From Fomes fomentarius (taxonomy: Eukaryota > Basidiomycota > Agaricomycetes > Polyporales > Polyporaceae): a stretch of 64,000 nt of DNA. Shown here in pieces: positions 12,801-27,283 of the stretch; the first letter of the stretch is position 1; every line of letters starts with the position of its first letter. The notes under the pieces are model-generated. The model was not told the DNA's origin. It did no database searches and was given only the letters and a program-made list of their open reading frames with translations. The stretch spans positions 1,116,001-1,180,000 of the forward strand of contig JABYQN010000001.1 in the NCBI GenBank assembly GCA_022606135.1, written 5' to 3'. The translations under genes were made by a program, and so were the position numbers.

Positions 12801-15516
12801 AGAAGTACAGGGCACTTAGGGAAGCCACGATCAGAATACAAACTTGGTGGCGTGGTGTGCTCGCGAGGAATCTTGTCCAGAAGGTCCGCCGCGATGTCGC
12901 CGCAACGAGGCTCCAGCGTGGGATCAGGCGATACCTCCAGCGCAAGTGGTTCCTTACCATCCGTGTGTCGGTTGTTGCTGTTCAAGCGCGTGAGTATAGC
13001 TGCATTTGTGACATATGGGTACGATTCATTGACCGCGGAATGTGCAGGTGCTCGCGGTGCTCTGGCCCGTCGCAACTTCTCCGATTCCAAGCGCACATTC
13101 GCTATCATCACTCTTCAGAGTCTATTCCGCGGACTGTATGTAACTTGCCACGCTCTCATGAGATCGTATGCTTACGCACATTGTCTTCAGGCTCACCCGG
13201 AGGGGCTACAGGAACGATGTCCGCAATGTTGTCCTCATCCAATCATGTATGCGTCGGCGCTTGGCACGGAAAGAGCTCAAGGCCCTCAAGGCCGAGGCTC
13301 GTTCTGTCTCAAAGTTCAAGGAGATCTCCTACCGCTTGGAGAACAAGGTGGTCGAGCTCACCCAGAACCTCCAGAAGCGCACAGAAGAGAAGAAGGAGCT
13401 ACAGAACAAGGTGCAGCATCTCGAGGTTCAGCTGCAAATGGCAGTGTCTCGTCACGAAGAGTCAGACGCTCGTGCGAAGCAAATCATGACCGATTTCCAG
13501 ACCACTCAAGAAGAGCTCTCTCGTAGTCAGCAACTTCTGCGCGCCAAGGAGGATGTGGAGCGCAAGTTGGAGGAGGCGATCATCAAGGCTGCAGAGAAGG
13601 AGGCGGCTGTACACAAGCTGACCGAGGAGTTAGCACAACAAGCCGCTCAGCTTGAGACACAGCAGAAGCTCATCGACAGTCAACCTGCTCGGAACGCCGA
13701 GGACAGCTCCGTTATCCAGACGCTCAAGACCGAGGTCAGCAGCTTGCGGGAGCAGCTCAACCGTGCGACCGCACTCAACGCCCTTACACGGGGAGTGCGC
13801 GCAGAGCCGACGTCGCCCACTTTCGCCCCTGTCCTTCGTCTCGCCGATGCACCCTCTACAAATGGTTCGCAGGTCGGTGGTGTTGCACGCGGGCACCAAC
13901 GACGACACAGCTCTGCGGGCGTGTACGCGATCAGCCCAACAGACCACCGCACATCTTCAGACGAGCTCATGTTCAACGCGAAGCGCAGCCAGGCTTCGAA
14001 TCCTCGTGCTGTGTCCGTCGCGTACAATGGCGAGGACGGACTGCCACAATTCCGCGTGCTCGATCGGTCGAGCTTGTACGATGACCCCGCTGAGGAGAAG
14101 ATCAGGTTGATGCAGGACATCAAGCGTCTGGACGAGGACGTCCTGGACGGTCTGATCCGAGGCTTGAAGATACCCGCACCAAGTTTGACGAGCCCGGCGG
14201 CGGTCAAGGAGATCTTGTTCCCTGCCAACTTGATCAGCTTGATCACGAACGAGATGTGGAAGTATGGCCTTATTCCGGAGAGCGAGCGGTTCCTTGCGAA
14301 CGTCATGCAGACGATTCAGTCGCATGTCATGGTAAGTAGTCTGTCAGGCTCAGTAATTGGTTCATATTAGCTCAACGGCATTACAGTCGTTCACTACCGA
14401 AGACGCCATCATTCCCGGCATCTTCTGGCTTTCGAACGTTCACGAGATGCTATCCTTCATCTGCGTCGCGGAAAGCGATATGTTGCAGGGTATTGGTCCG
14501 GGCGAGGAGAACGCCGTTCGTCCGTTCGAGTGGGCAGATTACGAGCGCCTTGTGTCTGTCGTCAAGCACGACCTCGACAGTCTCGAGTACAACATCTACC
14601 ACACATGGATGCTCGAGACGAAGAAGCGGCTGTCGAAGATGGTCATACCTGCTCTCATCGAAAGCCAGTCATTGCCCGGGTTCACGACGACGGACGGTGG
14701 AGGAAGGCTTTTCAACCGCTTGCTCAACTCGAACACGCAGCCGGCGTTCAGCATGGACGACATCTTGAACCTCTTGAACAAGGTGTGGAGGAGCTTGAAG
14801 AGCTACTATATGGAGGAATCCGTGGTACAACAGGTCATCACAGAGCTGCTCAAGCTGATTGGCGTGACAAGCTTCAACGACCTGCTCATGAGGCGAAACT
14901 TCTCATCGTGGAAGCGAGGTGAGTTTGATGCTCTGCATGGTGAAGTTGCTTATTGATCCGACTGTGCACCTTTAGCGATGCAAATTCAATACAACATCAC
15001 TCGTATAGAAGAGTGGTGCAAGTCGCACGACATGCCGGAGGGAACTTTGCAGCTCGAGCACTTGATGCAGGCAACGAAGCTTCTCCAACTCAAGAAGGTA
15101 TGTAGCAAATGCTGTTGTACTCGATTGAGATTGATCGTGTTTCGTCTGCAGTCTACCCCTGCCGATCTTGAGATCATCTACGATGTCTGTTGGATGTTGA
15201 CGCCCACTCAAATTCAGCGGATGTGCACCAACTACTACGTCGCCGACTACGAAGTACGTCGGTTTCCTCTTTGCATTTATGTTCATAGTACTCATGCAAG
15301 TCATGGCAGACTCCCATCTCACCGGAGATCCTCCGTGTCGTCGCTTCACGGGTTTCGCCCAACGACCGCAACGACCACCTGCTCCTTGCACCAGAAACCG
15401 AGGAAGTCGGCCCCTACGAGCTGCCGCTGCCTCGCGAGGTGTCTGGCTTGGAGACGTATGTTCCCGCATACCTCAACGTACCGCACCTCCGGAGACTGGC
15501 TGCTCTGGTTGCATAG
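9870..15516 (+). CDS. MYO2: Class V myosin heavy chain
   Basis: Actin-based motor that carries secretory vesicles and organelles to growing tips; orthologue of yeast Myo2 and fission yeast Myo52. About 15 introns were followed, giving roughly 1,600 residues. The N-terminal SH3-like segment ([13 protein letters not shown]) leads to the motor with P-loop GESGAGKT (split by an intron at AG|T), switch [11 protein letters not shown], switch [10 protein letters not shown] and the actin-site region [12 protein letters not shown]. Six IQ motifs follow (for example [35 protein letters not shown]), then a coiled coil (about 13320-13760), a serine-rich linker and the globular DIL tail (about 14390-15250, with [18 protein letters not shown]). 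The ATG at 9870 fits the usual short class V N terminus. No broken motif was seen. Confidence 0.95.
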
Positions 15517-16076
15517 CGGACTCGTTAACACTATGATGGCTGTCATGTTGATACAGTGTCTGTTTGTTCTGTATATCTTTCTGTGCTATGGGATTCAATG
15601 TAATGGTAATTTACGATTCCCTCCCAATCATCTTGTCTGGAACCATGTCCGAGTGAGAGTGTGCAGTTGCCGCCATGCATTCTGCCGCGGCGTCGCGCTT
15701 TGCCCAGTGCGCGCTCTGCTTCCTCTACAGCCACGAGGAGTCGTGATATATCTTGTCTGGTAGTAGGAGCAAGAAGAAGAATCACACTTACTGGGCGAGA
15801 CACATTTCTCGCGCACAATACCCAATCACGATCAGTGGCCATATCTCCAGGATGAGTAACATCGAATCCTTGAATCAAATTTGGGAGGCTAGTGCCACTG
15901 CGGACTACCCGAGCAGGAGCACCTTGCGGCTCCCAAGTTGCTTCAGCATGTCGAACTCACCAGATTCCCTGGTGTCCGACATCTCAGGGTCCCAGGCGCT
16001 CAAACTTTCACTATTCACTCGATTAGGTTCACGTAACGGCGGAAAAGGTCGTGCTACAACTACATACTGTGGAGGT
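15517..16076. other. Convergent 3' region after the myosin gene
   Basis: Between the myosin V stop and the stop of the CUZ1-like gene on the other strand. Open frames on both strands are short and without recognisable motifs. It probably holds the two 3' UTRs plus spacer. Confidence 0.45.
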
Positions 16077-17067
16077 TCACCTGGTCAGGGAGAGAGATGA
16101 GCCGTCCGCTACCTGATCGCCCAAAGGCTGGTCGGTGCGAAGGGTACTTCCTGCTGCCTCTCCGTCCACAAACACTAGGCTTAATGGCTATTCGCAGTCA
16201 GAAGAACATGGCGTATTCAGACAGAAGGTCGATAGGGAACGTACGCACCTGAGTATCGCTGATGGTCATCTTGAAGTGAGTGGCAAGCATGTCCAGTGCT
16301 CTGCCAGCCACGATGGTCTGCGCTGACGAATCTAGCGGACAGTAATCGAGGAGAAAACAGGGACGACACCTTTCTGAACCAGAAGACGCGTTCGGAACTC
16401 TCCACTCCGGCCTGACTGACTTTGAGATGTAATCGCTCGTTGACCGGGACAGAAGCTGCGGATTGATTTGCATCGCCGGGCTGCGCCTTATGACGCATCT
16501 TCATGGCAGCAATCTGTCGATGTTGTGCCTCCTTCTTGGGGTTGGTTTTGCCAGTGGACGAAGGAGAAGAGCGGGGAGTGGGTGCTGACGCGGACCCGAA
16601 GTGTTTTGCTAGCAGAGCCTTTGCCGCAGCATTCTTCTCGGGCACGGGCACTGCTGAGGTGCTAGGCGTACAGGAATGTGCACTCGGTTCTCTGTGCCTG
16701 CGGAGGGGTGAGTTGAATGTGCGGGTAGATGGAGCAGTATATAGGTGGCGTACTGCGCGCAGAAGGCTTGGGTGCATCCTGAGCAGACTGCAGGCGAGCG
16801 GTTGGTCGTGTCCGAAGGGTTGGCGATGAATGACTCTAGGCTGGGTTTGTGGCAGCCTTGGGCCGCGCAGCGTTGGAGGTTGAGAGCAGGGCGGGCGGTA
16901 GACGGTGTGGTAGAATGCTGTAGAGGACAGTGATGGACGTCAGGTGGGATGTGGTCTGTGCAGTAGAGCTGGTCGCATCTGCAGCGGATGGGGAGAAAGT
17001 CGTTGAGATTGCAGGATGACAGTGCGCAGTGCGCTCCAATCGCAGGCAGGCCAAGGCTTGGGGACAT
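16077..17067 (-). CDS. CUZ1: AN1-type zinc-finger protein, CUZ1/ZFAND1 family
   Basis: Cdc48- and proteasome-associated AN1 zinc-finger protein; the yeast and human relatives help in the arsenite stress response. Four exons give about 255-260 residues. Two AN1 fingers lie at the N terminus: one from CALSSCNLNDFLPIRC to the DHIPPDVHHC region, and a second from CAAQGC through VCSGCTQAFCAQHREPSAHSC. The second finger is rejoined across an intron (GCGCA|GTACGC ... CCGCAG|G). The middle (NAAAKALLAKHFG) is alanine/proline-rich. The C-terminal part has the ubiquitin-like fold expected for this family (TIVAGRALDMLATHF, LSLVFVDGE). The start MSPSLGLPAIGAHC places the first finger at once, as in the family. 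The last splice (CAG|GTGCGT to GAATAG|CC) is the least certain step. Confidence 0.85.
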
Positions 17068-17175
17068 GGTAGTAGATGGTAGTAGTACTATAGCAATAGC
17101 AGTCCAAGTACGGACACGCGCGTCTGCGAGACATAGCCGTATATCTCCTTCGCTTCTAACAGCCAACATCTCCCC
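17068..17175. promoter_or_regulatory. Very short divergent promoter, CUZ1-like / VPS2
   Basis: Only 108 bp separate the two divergent start codons, so both promoters and 5' leaders must overlap here or reach into the neighbouring transcription unit. No specific binding motif was recognised. Confidence 0.5.
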
Positions 17176-18157
17176 ATGAACATCATCGTACGCGTCCTCC
17201 AACCAGCTCCTCGTATTCCATGCACTCACCCCCACTCTTCTTTTCCTTAGGAAACCCTCTTTGGCCGCACGGTCACTCCCGCGGAGCGGCTTCGGCAGCA
17301 CCAGCGCGCCCTTGCAAAGGCGCAGCGCGAGCTCGACCGTGAGCGCACCAAGCTCGAGCAGCAGGAGAAGAAGCTCATCATGGACATCAAGAAGAGTGCT
17401 AAGGCTGGTCAGATGGTGCGCTTCCATGAGTTTGCGCCCCCCCTCAAGCACCTAATGTTTAGACCTGGGATGTATCCACAGAACGCTTGCAAGGTTATGG
17501 CCAAGGACCTCGTTCGCACCCGTCGATACGTGCAGAAGTTCTACCAGATGAGGACACAGCTGCAGGCCGTTGGCCTCAGGATACAGACCCTTCGAAGCAA
17601 CCAGCAGATGGCAGAAGCTATGCGTGGCGCGACCAGGGTATGTCCTTGTGCGATATATATCTCGTCAATCCGCTCACTTACACCGCGCAGGCTATGGGTG
17701 CAATGAATAGGGGACTCAATCTCCCCCAGATACAGCGCATCATGATGGAGTTCGAGCGGGAGAGTGCTACCATGGACATGAAGGAGGAGATGATGTCTGA
17801 TGCCGTGGATGATGTCATGGAGGACGAACTCGAAGACGAGGAGGAAGAAGGAGACAAGATTCTCAAACAGGTATTGGACGAGATTGGTGTCGACCTCTCA
17901 CAGCAGGTACGTTCCCTCCCTATACACGTCGAACAGTGTCCAGGTACTTTCATCTCATATCCTCCCTCTAGCTTTCCGAAGCACCCAGTGGCCTTGCTAT
18001 CTCCTCACCATTAACAGAAGCAAAGCAGGCAGTCGTACTGGGTGGGGGACCATCTGGCGGCTCGACTACCGGAAAAGGTGTTGCAAGCGGTGGAGGAGAC
18101 GATATGTCGGATGAGGATGCCTTGCAGGCGCGGCTTGACGCGTTACGGAGAGGATAA
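17176..18157 (+). CDS. VPS2: ESCRT-III subunit Vps2/CHMP2 (Did4)
   Basis: Membrane-remodelling subunit of ESCRT-III at endosomes, used in multivesicular body sorting. Five exons: 17176-17187 (12 nt, MNII), 17251-17415, 17482-17637, 17691-17906 and 17972-18157, all in frame. The basic N-terminal half begins ETLFGRTVTPAERLRQH and continues through LDRERTKLEQQEKKLI, VMAKDLVRTRRYVQKFYQMR and LRIQTLRSNQQMAEAM. The acidic C-terminal half carries MEDELEDEEEEGDKIL and VLDEIGVDLSQQ. It ends with a MIT-interacting motif (DALQARLDALRRG) expected to recruit the Vps4 ATPase. The pattern fits Vps2 better than Vps24. A glycine-rich linker precedes the final helix. The start is fixed by the tiny first exon, whose last codon joins directly to GAA ACC CTC. 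Confidence 0.93.
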
Positions 18158-18290
18158 TCGATAATCGAGGTCGGGTTCCGTGATGTGTCAGGACTTGCAT
18201 ATCTGATCCAAGTGACATGTAGAGTGGCAAACTCGGGTGTACAGACTGGTTCCGTTCATGACTATGCTACGATGGTTTCACGATGACTAA
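18158..18290. other. Convergent 3' gap
   Basis: 133 bp between the VPS2 (+) and COG4 (-) stop codons; only 3' UTR sequence is expected. Confidence 0.5.
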
Positions 18291-21179
18291 CTATACCCTC
18301 AGGTTCGCGACGGCGCGAGCCTCTTGCTGGCTGAGCTGCCATGAGATACCCGAACCGTTGTAGAACTCGTCCACATCCTCCTCCTGTGAATGAGTTAGTT
18401 ATGGGAGTCCGCTATTTTGAGCGGCACTCACCGAATCTAGGTTAAGGACGGTCGCAATCTGCTGTAACCTGATGAACTTTTCCCGAATGTCACCGAAGAC
18501 GGTTTGCGACGACAGGTACGCCATGACAGCGCGCAAGTCGCGGTCAAAGCGGATTGCGCCAAGCTGGCAGGACTCGTCAGTACGTCACATAGACCGGTAA
18601 GCGTCCGATGCACTTCGCTGTATCTCAAGGAGAGTGCGAACTTCTCCCATGGTCGGACGAGGACGTCCAGCGCGAGACCGAAGAAGAGTCGGAAGTTGCT
18701 GTCGGTGAACGTATCCTGGACGTGCTGCTCAATAACTTCTCATGACATCAGCTTTTGCTTGCACACCTTGTAGCCATCGATGAGGGCTTCCCAGGCTTTC
18801 ACGAACCGTTTGCGAACCGTGTCCTGCAACTCGGCTGCAGCATAGCTATCATCATCCAAGACGTACGAGACGTCTTTATAGATGTCGGGGATGAACGTCC
18901 TGAGTTTGGGTCGTAGGAGTTGGTTGAAGAGTTGCTCTACACCAGCCTATCGTGGCATTGAGTGCCATATTCCCGGAAGCATTCATACGGATTCGCAATA
19001 TGATGGACACACCCTGAGTGTTGAGCGGTATTTGGGGACGAGATTCATGAAAGAGTTGAGGCTCTCCTTCACGGAGTCTATCTCCGACTCGAGGAAATGC
19101 TGAGGAATCAGGTTAGATTGGGACAGATCCCTGACAAGGCGTTCCATGTGTAACGATGAGATGTCAAGATCGTTCAAAAGGATCTATGAGCCACAAGGAA
19201 TGATGAGGTCAAGCGGCATGGTTGTCGTCGGGGTGTGCTCACAATGAATGATTGTCTGTTTTCCCGCTCAGCCTTCTCTGCGCGGACGCCGGGTCCGGCA
19301 GCACCCCTGTAGACATTGTCGAGTTTGTGCTTGATTACGCGGGCGTACTCCTTGTCCATGACGTCGCGCAGGCGTTCGGACGTCCGTTCGACAGACGCCA
19401 CGGAGGCGGTAGCAAGCATCCGGGATAGAACAGTTTTGAGGATGTAGAACGCGTCATCGGGAGTGGTGGTTGAGACAGGAAGTTGCGTAAGGTCGTACGT
19501 CGATAGTCGATGTGCCTAGTGACAATTGAGTACGAGTCAGTAGTACGTCGGAGAGGCGTTGAGAGAGTATTATCACCTTGTCGATAACCGTGCGGGCATA
19601 CCATACTTCTAATGGTGTGTAGTATGTAGCTAACATATCCTCGATGAGTAGTTGTGATTGAGATTGTTCAAGAACCTCAGTCCCATTTGATGCATTTACT
19701 TCCCCTTTTGTTGCATGAGTCAATGGGGCAGCTTCTTGTGACTGAGACTGCGACTGCGCAGCTCTAGTGTTGTCGTTCGCATCATCCTCTTCGAGGTCGG
19801 ATTCCTCCTGGGGACCAGAGTTCAGCAATGGCGTCACGCTCCGATGTGAATGAAGATGATCACCTCACCTTGAGGCGATCGTGTAGGAACTTACGGAACA
19901 AGCCCCATCGCCCGCTCATTCCGGCCACTTCTATCAGAACCTTGTCTATCTCGCGAGGGTCCACTGCGTCCTCATCGTCTGCAGCCAGGGTCGTGGTCTG
20001 CTTCTGCACACCGGTTGACAGTGGAGTCGCCGATGTGTCATTGAGCTGGATGCAGTAGAATGTTAGCTACATTGAGGTATGGGTAGGTATGAGATGAATG
20101 GCAAACCTTGCGTTTCATCGAGCGTTCGTCCTCCCAGCCCTCAAGCAGGTCCTTGACGAACCGGTCTGCCTCTTGCAGGAGGCGTTCTAGCACGAGACCC
20201 ATCTTTCCTGGACCATACCACTTCTCCACTACCGGTTGATGTTGGTCCACAATGAGCGCGATGCTCTCGAAGAGAGCGGTGAGAGAAGTGATGTAGTATA
20301 GTGGTGACGAGGCTGAGGCAGGTGAAGTATATTACATGTGTATATGCAGATGCGGGAGAAGGGAGATACGTACTTTTCGCTGATGCTGGTGCGCGCACCT
20401 TCACGAGTTCAACTACAAATGAGGCATACGCCTGGAGACCTTCCGCCTCCCACCCAATAGCGGGGAACAGCTTGAAGAACCGACTGGTCGCAGTAGCGTC
20501 GCGCGCCCTCGAGGCCTTGTCGAACTCGCGGCGAAAAACGGCGAGTAGCTGCTCGCGCGCGGCTTGTAGCGTCTGCGCGGGGGGTAAGGAGCTCTCTGCA
20601 GTGGGCTGTACAGTCATTAAACGGGGTCCTGCATTGAAGAACATGCAACGTACCACGGCGGTCTCGGCGAAGGGACCGGAGATGACGTCCAATGGGAGAG
20701 CCATTGCGCGCGCGCAGTGCCGCGTCGCGGACTCCCAGTCGTATTGTTCAATAGCACTGTGTAGAGCGGAGAGGGAGGACTGCGGATGGGGGTGAAGGGG
20801 TCGGGTTTTGAGGGATTGGGATTTTAAATTTCACGGAACGTACCTTGAGCTCGATGATCTGGCTGACGCGCTCCGAGGCCTCGCGCACCCTCTTCATCTC
20901 CTCGTCGAGAGACTGGACGCGTCCACCGACATCTTGTGCCGTGCGCGCTGTGTAGGAGACGGTCTGATCGAGCAAGCGTGTTTCCTGGGCTAGTGCATCG
21001 AGTTGCGGGCTTAATGATTGCAAGCTGCTCAAGGAAGCCGCGATGGGCTCGTACGCAAAGAGAAGATGAGCGAGAGAGTTGGAGAGGTCGGATTCGTGAG
21101 ACTGTAGGACGGAGAGAGCACCGAGAATATCCGGGAGCGTGGCGAGTCGGCGGGGATCAGAGACGGACGTTGGAGACAT
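18291..21179 (-). CDS. COG4: Conserved oligomeric Golgi complex subunit 4
   Basis: Subunit of the COG tether that captures retrograde vesicles at the Golgi and binds SNAREs. Multi-exon, about 800 residues. The N terminus (MSPTSVSDPRRLATLPDI, then a heptad-rich helical region ending ERVSQIIELK) is a typical COG coiled coil. Conserved COG4 blocks are AIEQYDWESATRHCARAM, FFKLFPAIGWEAEGLQ, IALIVDQHQPVVEKWYGPGK, the long SQSQSQ low-complexity insert, LATYYTPLEVWYARTVIDK, LVRDLSQSNLIPQHF and FRLFFGLALDVLVRPWEKF. The C terminus is EDVDEFYNGSGISWQLSQQEARAVANLRV (here named by its first and last residues: EDVDEF to ANLRV). One acceptor was chosen inside CCTCAG|CC (near 20312) because only that keeps the frame into LFESIALIV. 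It shares its upstream side with the 3' end of SLT2. Confidence 0.9.
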
Positions 21180-21537
21180 AGTAAACGAGGATGCGCCCAG
21201 TCCAAGCAGCCGAGGGTAAGAGAGCGTAAGAGTGAGAGTGAGAGCGAGAGTGAGAGTGAGAGTCTGAGGAGAGCCTCAGTCTACCACTGTCCAGCGCCTG
21301 ACCATCATGCATCTCGTCGCCCCAATCGTCGACGCCTGGCTTTTGTCGGCCGCATATGTTGAGTGCTCACAGGAAACGTCGTAATCAATAATTTACTAGC
21401 CACAGCGTAGACTACAACAACAGCTGAGCAGACTGCAAACCAACGTCGTACACCAGATCCCTTCATTCCTATATCACTTCCCAGATCTTCTCGTCCGTGG
21501 GTATTCTCTGTGAAAGCTCATGTGTAATATGACATTC
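21180..21537. promoter_or_regulatory. COG4 promoter and SLT2 3' region
   Basis: Both flanking genes are on the minus strand, so this 358-bp gap holds the COG4 promoter and the SLT2 3' UTR. It contains a GTGAGA-type microsatellite next to the COG4 start. Confidence 0.45.
21220..21263. repeat. (GTGAGA)n-like microsatellite
   Basis: About seven imperfect six-base units of GAGAGT/GAGAGC type lie 40 bp upstream of the COG4 start codon. It may be part of the promoter's purine-rich tract. Confidence 0.8.
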
Positions 21538-23352
<1,815 letters not shown>

Positions 23353-23641
23353 GGGCCTCTTTCTGGGATGGCGATGTGGGTCTGAGAAGAGAGGGAACAA
23401 GGACGAGGACTCGCTCTTCAAGTTGAGGCTAAGTACTCGGCAACGATCGATGAGGCGCTGCTACCAACTCCGGGCGTTCGTTCGGCCGCCGGCCCGGCCC
23501 AGTTTTGCTCGCTCTTGCCAAGTTCGCTTCACTGTCCTCTCCCCGTCCCTCTCTTCCTTCTCTCCCTCTCTCCCTCTCTCCCTACTCTCTCGCCAGCTGT
23601 ACCAGGACAACGGATAGCAAGCTTCTCATCTTAGCTCGACC
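23353..23641. promoter_or_regulatory. Divergent promoter of SLT2 and MTR4
   Basis: 289 bp between divergent start codons. A strong CT-rich tract (about 23540-23590) lies just before the MTR4 start. No specific site was recognised. Confidence 0.5.
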
Positions 23642-26600
23642 ATGGATCCCAATGACCTCTTCTCGTTCCTCGACGCCGCTCCTCAACCCTCAGACTTGCC
23701 TCAGGATGCCGACGGAGACATTCCTATGCAACCAGAGGCAAAGGAAGCTCATGATGCCCCGCCCAAAAAGCGCAAGGTCTCTGCACTTCTTGCCGCCACA
23801 GACCGCGAGGAAGGTCCTTCAGAACCAAAGAAGACGCGTCTCACTTCCCCCAACCCCGTCATCGTAGACGAAGTTGAGATCGAGGCGAAGAGGGAGGTCG
23901 TCGCCAGTGCAGGGCTGACTGGGGCAATTGAGGCGGGTACTCGGCTGGAATTGCGCCATCAGGTCTGTCCACTTCATGTCTCTGGCGAAATAACCATTAG
24001 AACCTGTTCCTAGGTGCGACACCAAGTCGCAGTCCCTCCAGGCTTCCCGTACATACCCATTGCAAATCATGTCCCTCCTGAGAAGCCTGCGCGCGAATAC
24101 AAGTTCACCTTGGATCCCTTCCAGCAAGTGTCCGTCCATGCCATACAACGCAACGAGAGCGTCCTCGTGTCTGCACACACTAGTGCTGGAAAGACTGTAG
24201 TCGCCGAGTACGCCATTGCTCAGTGTCTCCAGCAGAAACAACGTGTGATATACACCAGTCCAATCAAGGCGAGTTCTCACGAACGCGTGCCTGCCACCAC
24301 TCACAGTTGACTTCTCGCTCGTATAGGCTCTGAGCAATCAGAAGTATCGTGAGATGCTAGCGGAGTTTGGCGACGTCGGCCTCATGACTGGGGACGTCAC
24401 TATCAACCCTAGCGCAACATGTCTCGTCATGACTACCGAAGTGCGTTCCGGACATCACTTTGGTTCAAAAGTTATTGACTTTTGTGCTTCCAGATTCTGC
24501 GCTCGATGTTGTACAGAGGCTCAGAGATCATGCGAGAAGTCGCTTGGGTCATCTTCGATGAGATTCACTACATGCGCGACAAGGAGCGCGGTGTCGTATG
24601 GGAGGAAACCATAATTTTGCTCCCTCATTCTGTCCGTTATGTCTTCCTTTCAGCCACTATCCCCAACGCCATGCAGTTCGCGGAGTGGATATGCAAGTCG
24701 CATGAGCAGCCTTGTCACGTCGTTTACACGGACTTCCGACCAACACCCTTACAACACTACCTTTTCCCGGCTGGAGGAGAGGGTATCTATCTTGTCGTCA
24801 ACGAGAAGGGCGAGTTCAGGGAAGACAACTTCACCAAGGCGATGGGTATGCTGCAGGAGAGGATGGGCGACGATCCAGCGGACTCCAAGGCTGGGAAGGG
24901 GAAGAAGGGGAAGATCAAGAAGGGCGGCGCAGATAAAAAGGGTGTGTTCAGCAGTTGCATCCTTGTGTTGTCTGGTGCTGACGTCCCGTAGGGTCATCCG
25001 ACATCCAGAAGATCATCAAGATGATCGTGCTGAAGAACTACAATCCCGTCATCGTGTTCGCCTTCAGCAAGCGGGAGTGCGAAGCGCTCGCACTGATGCT
25101 ATCCAAGCTCGAATTCAACAGCACCGACGAGCAGGACTTGATCACCAATATCTTCAACAACGCCATGGATAATCTCTCACCGGACGACCGTCAACTCCCT
25201 CAGATATCTAATCTCCTTCCGCTCCTCAAACGCGGCATCGGTATCCACCACGGTGGATTGTTGCCTATCCTCAAGGAGGTCATCGAGATTCTCTTCCAGG
25301 AGGGACTCATCAAGGTCCTGTTCGCGACAGAGACCTTCTCCATCGGACTGAACATGCCTGCCAAGACGGTCGTCTTCACGGCTGCACGCAAGTTCGATGG
25401 CCATGATTTCCGCAACCTGTCCTCCGGCGAATATATCCAGATGTCCGGTCGTGCGGGTCGTCGTGGATTGGATGATCGCGGAGTTGTCATCATGATGTGC
25501 GACGAGAAACTTGAGCCCACCGCCGCGAAGGAGATGATCAAGGGCGAGGCGGACAGACTCGACTCGGCTTTCCACCTCGGTTACAACATGGTCCTTAACC
25601 TGATGAAGGTCGAGGGGATAAGCCCGGAGTTCATGCTCGAGCGTTGCTTTTACCAGTTTCAAAACAACGCGCAAGTTCCTGTCATTGAAGACAGTGAGTA
25701 GCGTTTGTCCGCTTTTCATGCCTCTGCTGATCACTTCGAGCGAAGAGCTCAGGAAAGCGGAAGAGGAAAAGGCTGCAATAACCGTCCCGGATGAAGAGCT
25801 TGTTGCGAGTTACTACGAGTACCGACAACAACTCGATCAGATGGCTGCAGACTTCAGGGAAGTTGTCACTCATCCGAATTACAGCCTTCCGTTCCTGCAA
25901 CCTGGCCGCCTTGTCAAGGTGAAGCATGAGAGGCTTGACTTCGGATGGGGTGTCATCGTCAATTATCAGAAGCGGTTGCCTCCCAAGGCCCGCCCAGGTC
26001 CAAAAGCAGAAGACATCCCTCCCCATGAGCAATACATCGTCGATGTGTTGTTGTATTGCGCTAAGGGTTCCACATTGCCGAAGGATCGCAACACAACGAC
26101 GCCAACACCCGGCGGTATTCAGCCATGTCCTTACGGGCACGGTGGAGAACCTCTTGCTGTGCCTGTACTTCTTTCCACCATCGACTCGATCAGCCGTCTC
26201 CGTCTCTTCATGCCCAAGGACTTGCGTTCCCTGGAACAGCGCAATCATATCTGGAAGAGTGTGCTTGAGGTGCAGAGTCGCTTCCCCGATGGTGTTCCCT
26301 TGCTTGACCCCATCGCCGACATGAAGATCACGGACGATAAGTTCAAAGAGCTTGTTCAGGTGAGTTTCTCCCATCGTCGATGTTGCTCTATCAATGAACG
26401 ATGTCGGTGCACTGCAGAAAATTGACACCATGGAGCGCAAGATGTTTTCGAGTCCACTACACAAGGACCCTCATCTACCGGAGCTATATACGCTCTATGC
26501 GAAAAAGCAGGAGCATCAGACGCAGATTCGTGAGCTCAGGAAGCGCATACAGGCTACGCACGACGTGCTGCAGATGGAGGAGCTGAAGTGCCGCAAGCGC

Positions 26601-27283
26601 GTCCTCCGTCGGCTAGGATTCACCACTGCGTCGGACATCGTCGACATGAAGGGCCGTGTCGCGTGTGAGATTAGCACGGGTGACGAACTGCTTCTGACGG
26701 AGTTGATCTTCAATGGCGTCTTCAACTCCTTGTCCCCTGAGCAGTGCGCGGCCTTGCTGAGTTGCTTCGTATTTGCGGAGAAGGTGAGCGAATCTGGTGC
26801 GGCTTGTGGATTGACTGATCGCGATTATTCCAGAGTGAGCAAGTGACGAAGCTCAAGGAAGAGCTTGCGGCGCCTTTGCGTGTAATGCAGGAGATTGCGC
26901 GGCGTATCGCCAAAGTCTCCAAAGAGTCGAAATTGCCAATCAATGAGGACGATTATGTCAAGTCATTCAAGGTGGAGCTCATGGACGCCGTCGTCCAATG
27001 GTGCAGGGGGGCGTCCTTTGCGGATATATGCAAGGTTTGTGCATTACAACGGCTCACTCAGTTTGCGTGCTTGGTGATGTTGATGATGCCCGTTAATCAG
27101 CTCACAGACCAGTTCGAAGGGAGTCTCATCCGAGTCTTCCGGCGATTGCAAGAGCTTATTCGACAAATGGCGCAGGCAGCCAAAGTCATCGGGAACAACG
27201 AGCTGCAGGAGAAGTTCGAGAAAGCGTCGGAGATGTTAGAACGGCCAAACTCTGTGATTTTCTGTTCATCATTGTATTTGTAG
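23642..27283 (+). CDS. MTR4: Mtr4-type DExH RNA helicase, exosome cofactor
   Basis: Nuclear 3'-5' RNA helicase that feeds substrates to the exosome, alone or in TRAMP-like complexes. Multi-exon, about 1,060 residues. The acidic N terminus ([15 protein letters not shown]) precedes the helicase core: Walker [24 protein letters not shown] (DExH box), SATIPNA and the motif [21 protein letters not shown]-bearing arch insert follows (about 25900-26400, with [18 protein letters not shown]), then the helical C-terminal domain ([22 protein letters not shown]) and the family end SLYL. A Lys/Gly-rich low-complexity insert ([11 protein letters not shown]) is at about 24890. One intron (24269-24326) begins with GC (AAG|GCGAGT), required for SPIKALSNQKY. 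The overall pattern fits Mtr4 better than cytoplasmic Ski2. It is the last host gene before the repeat island. Confidence 0.94.
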
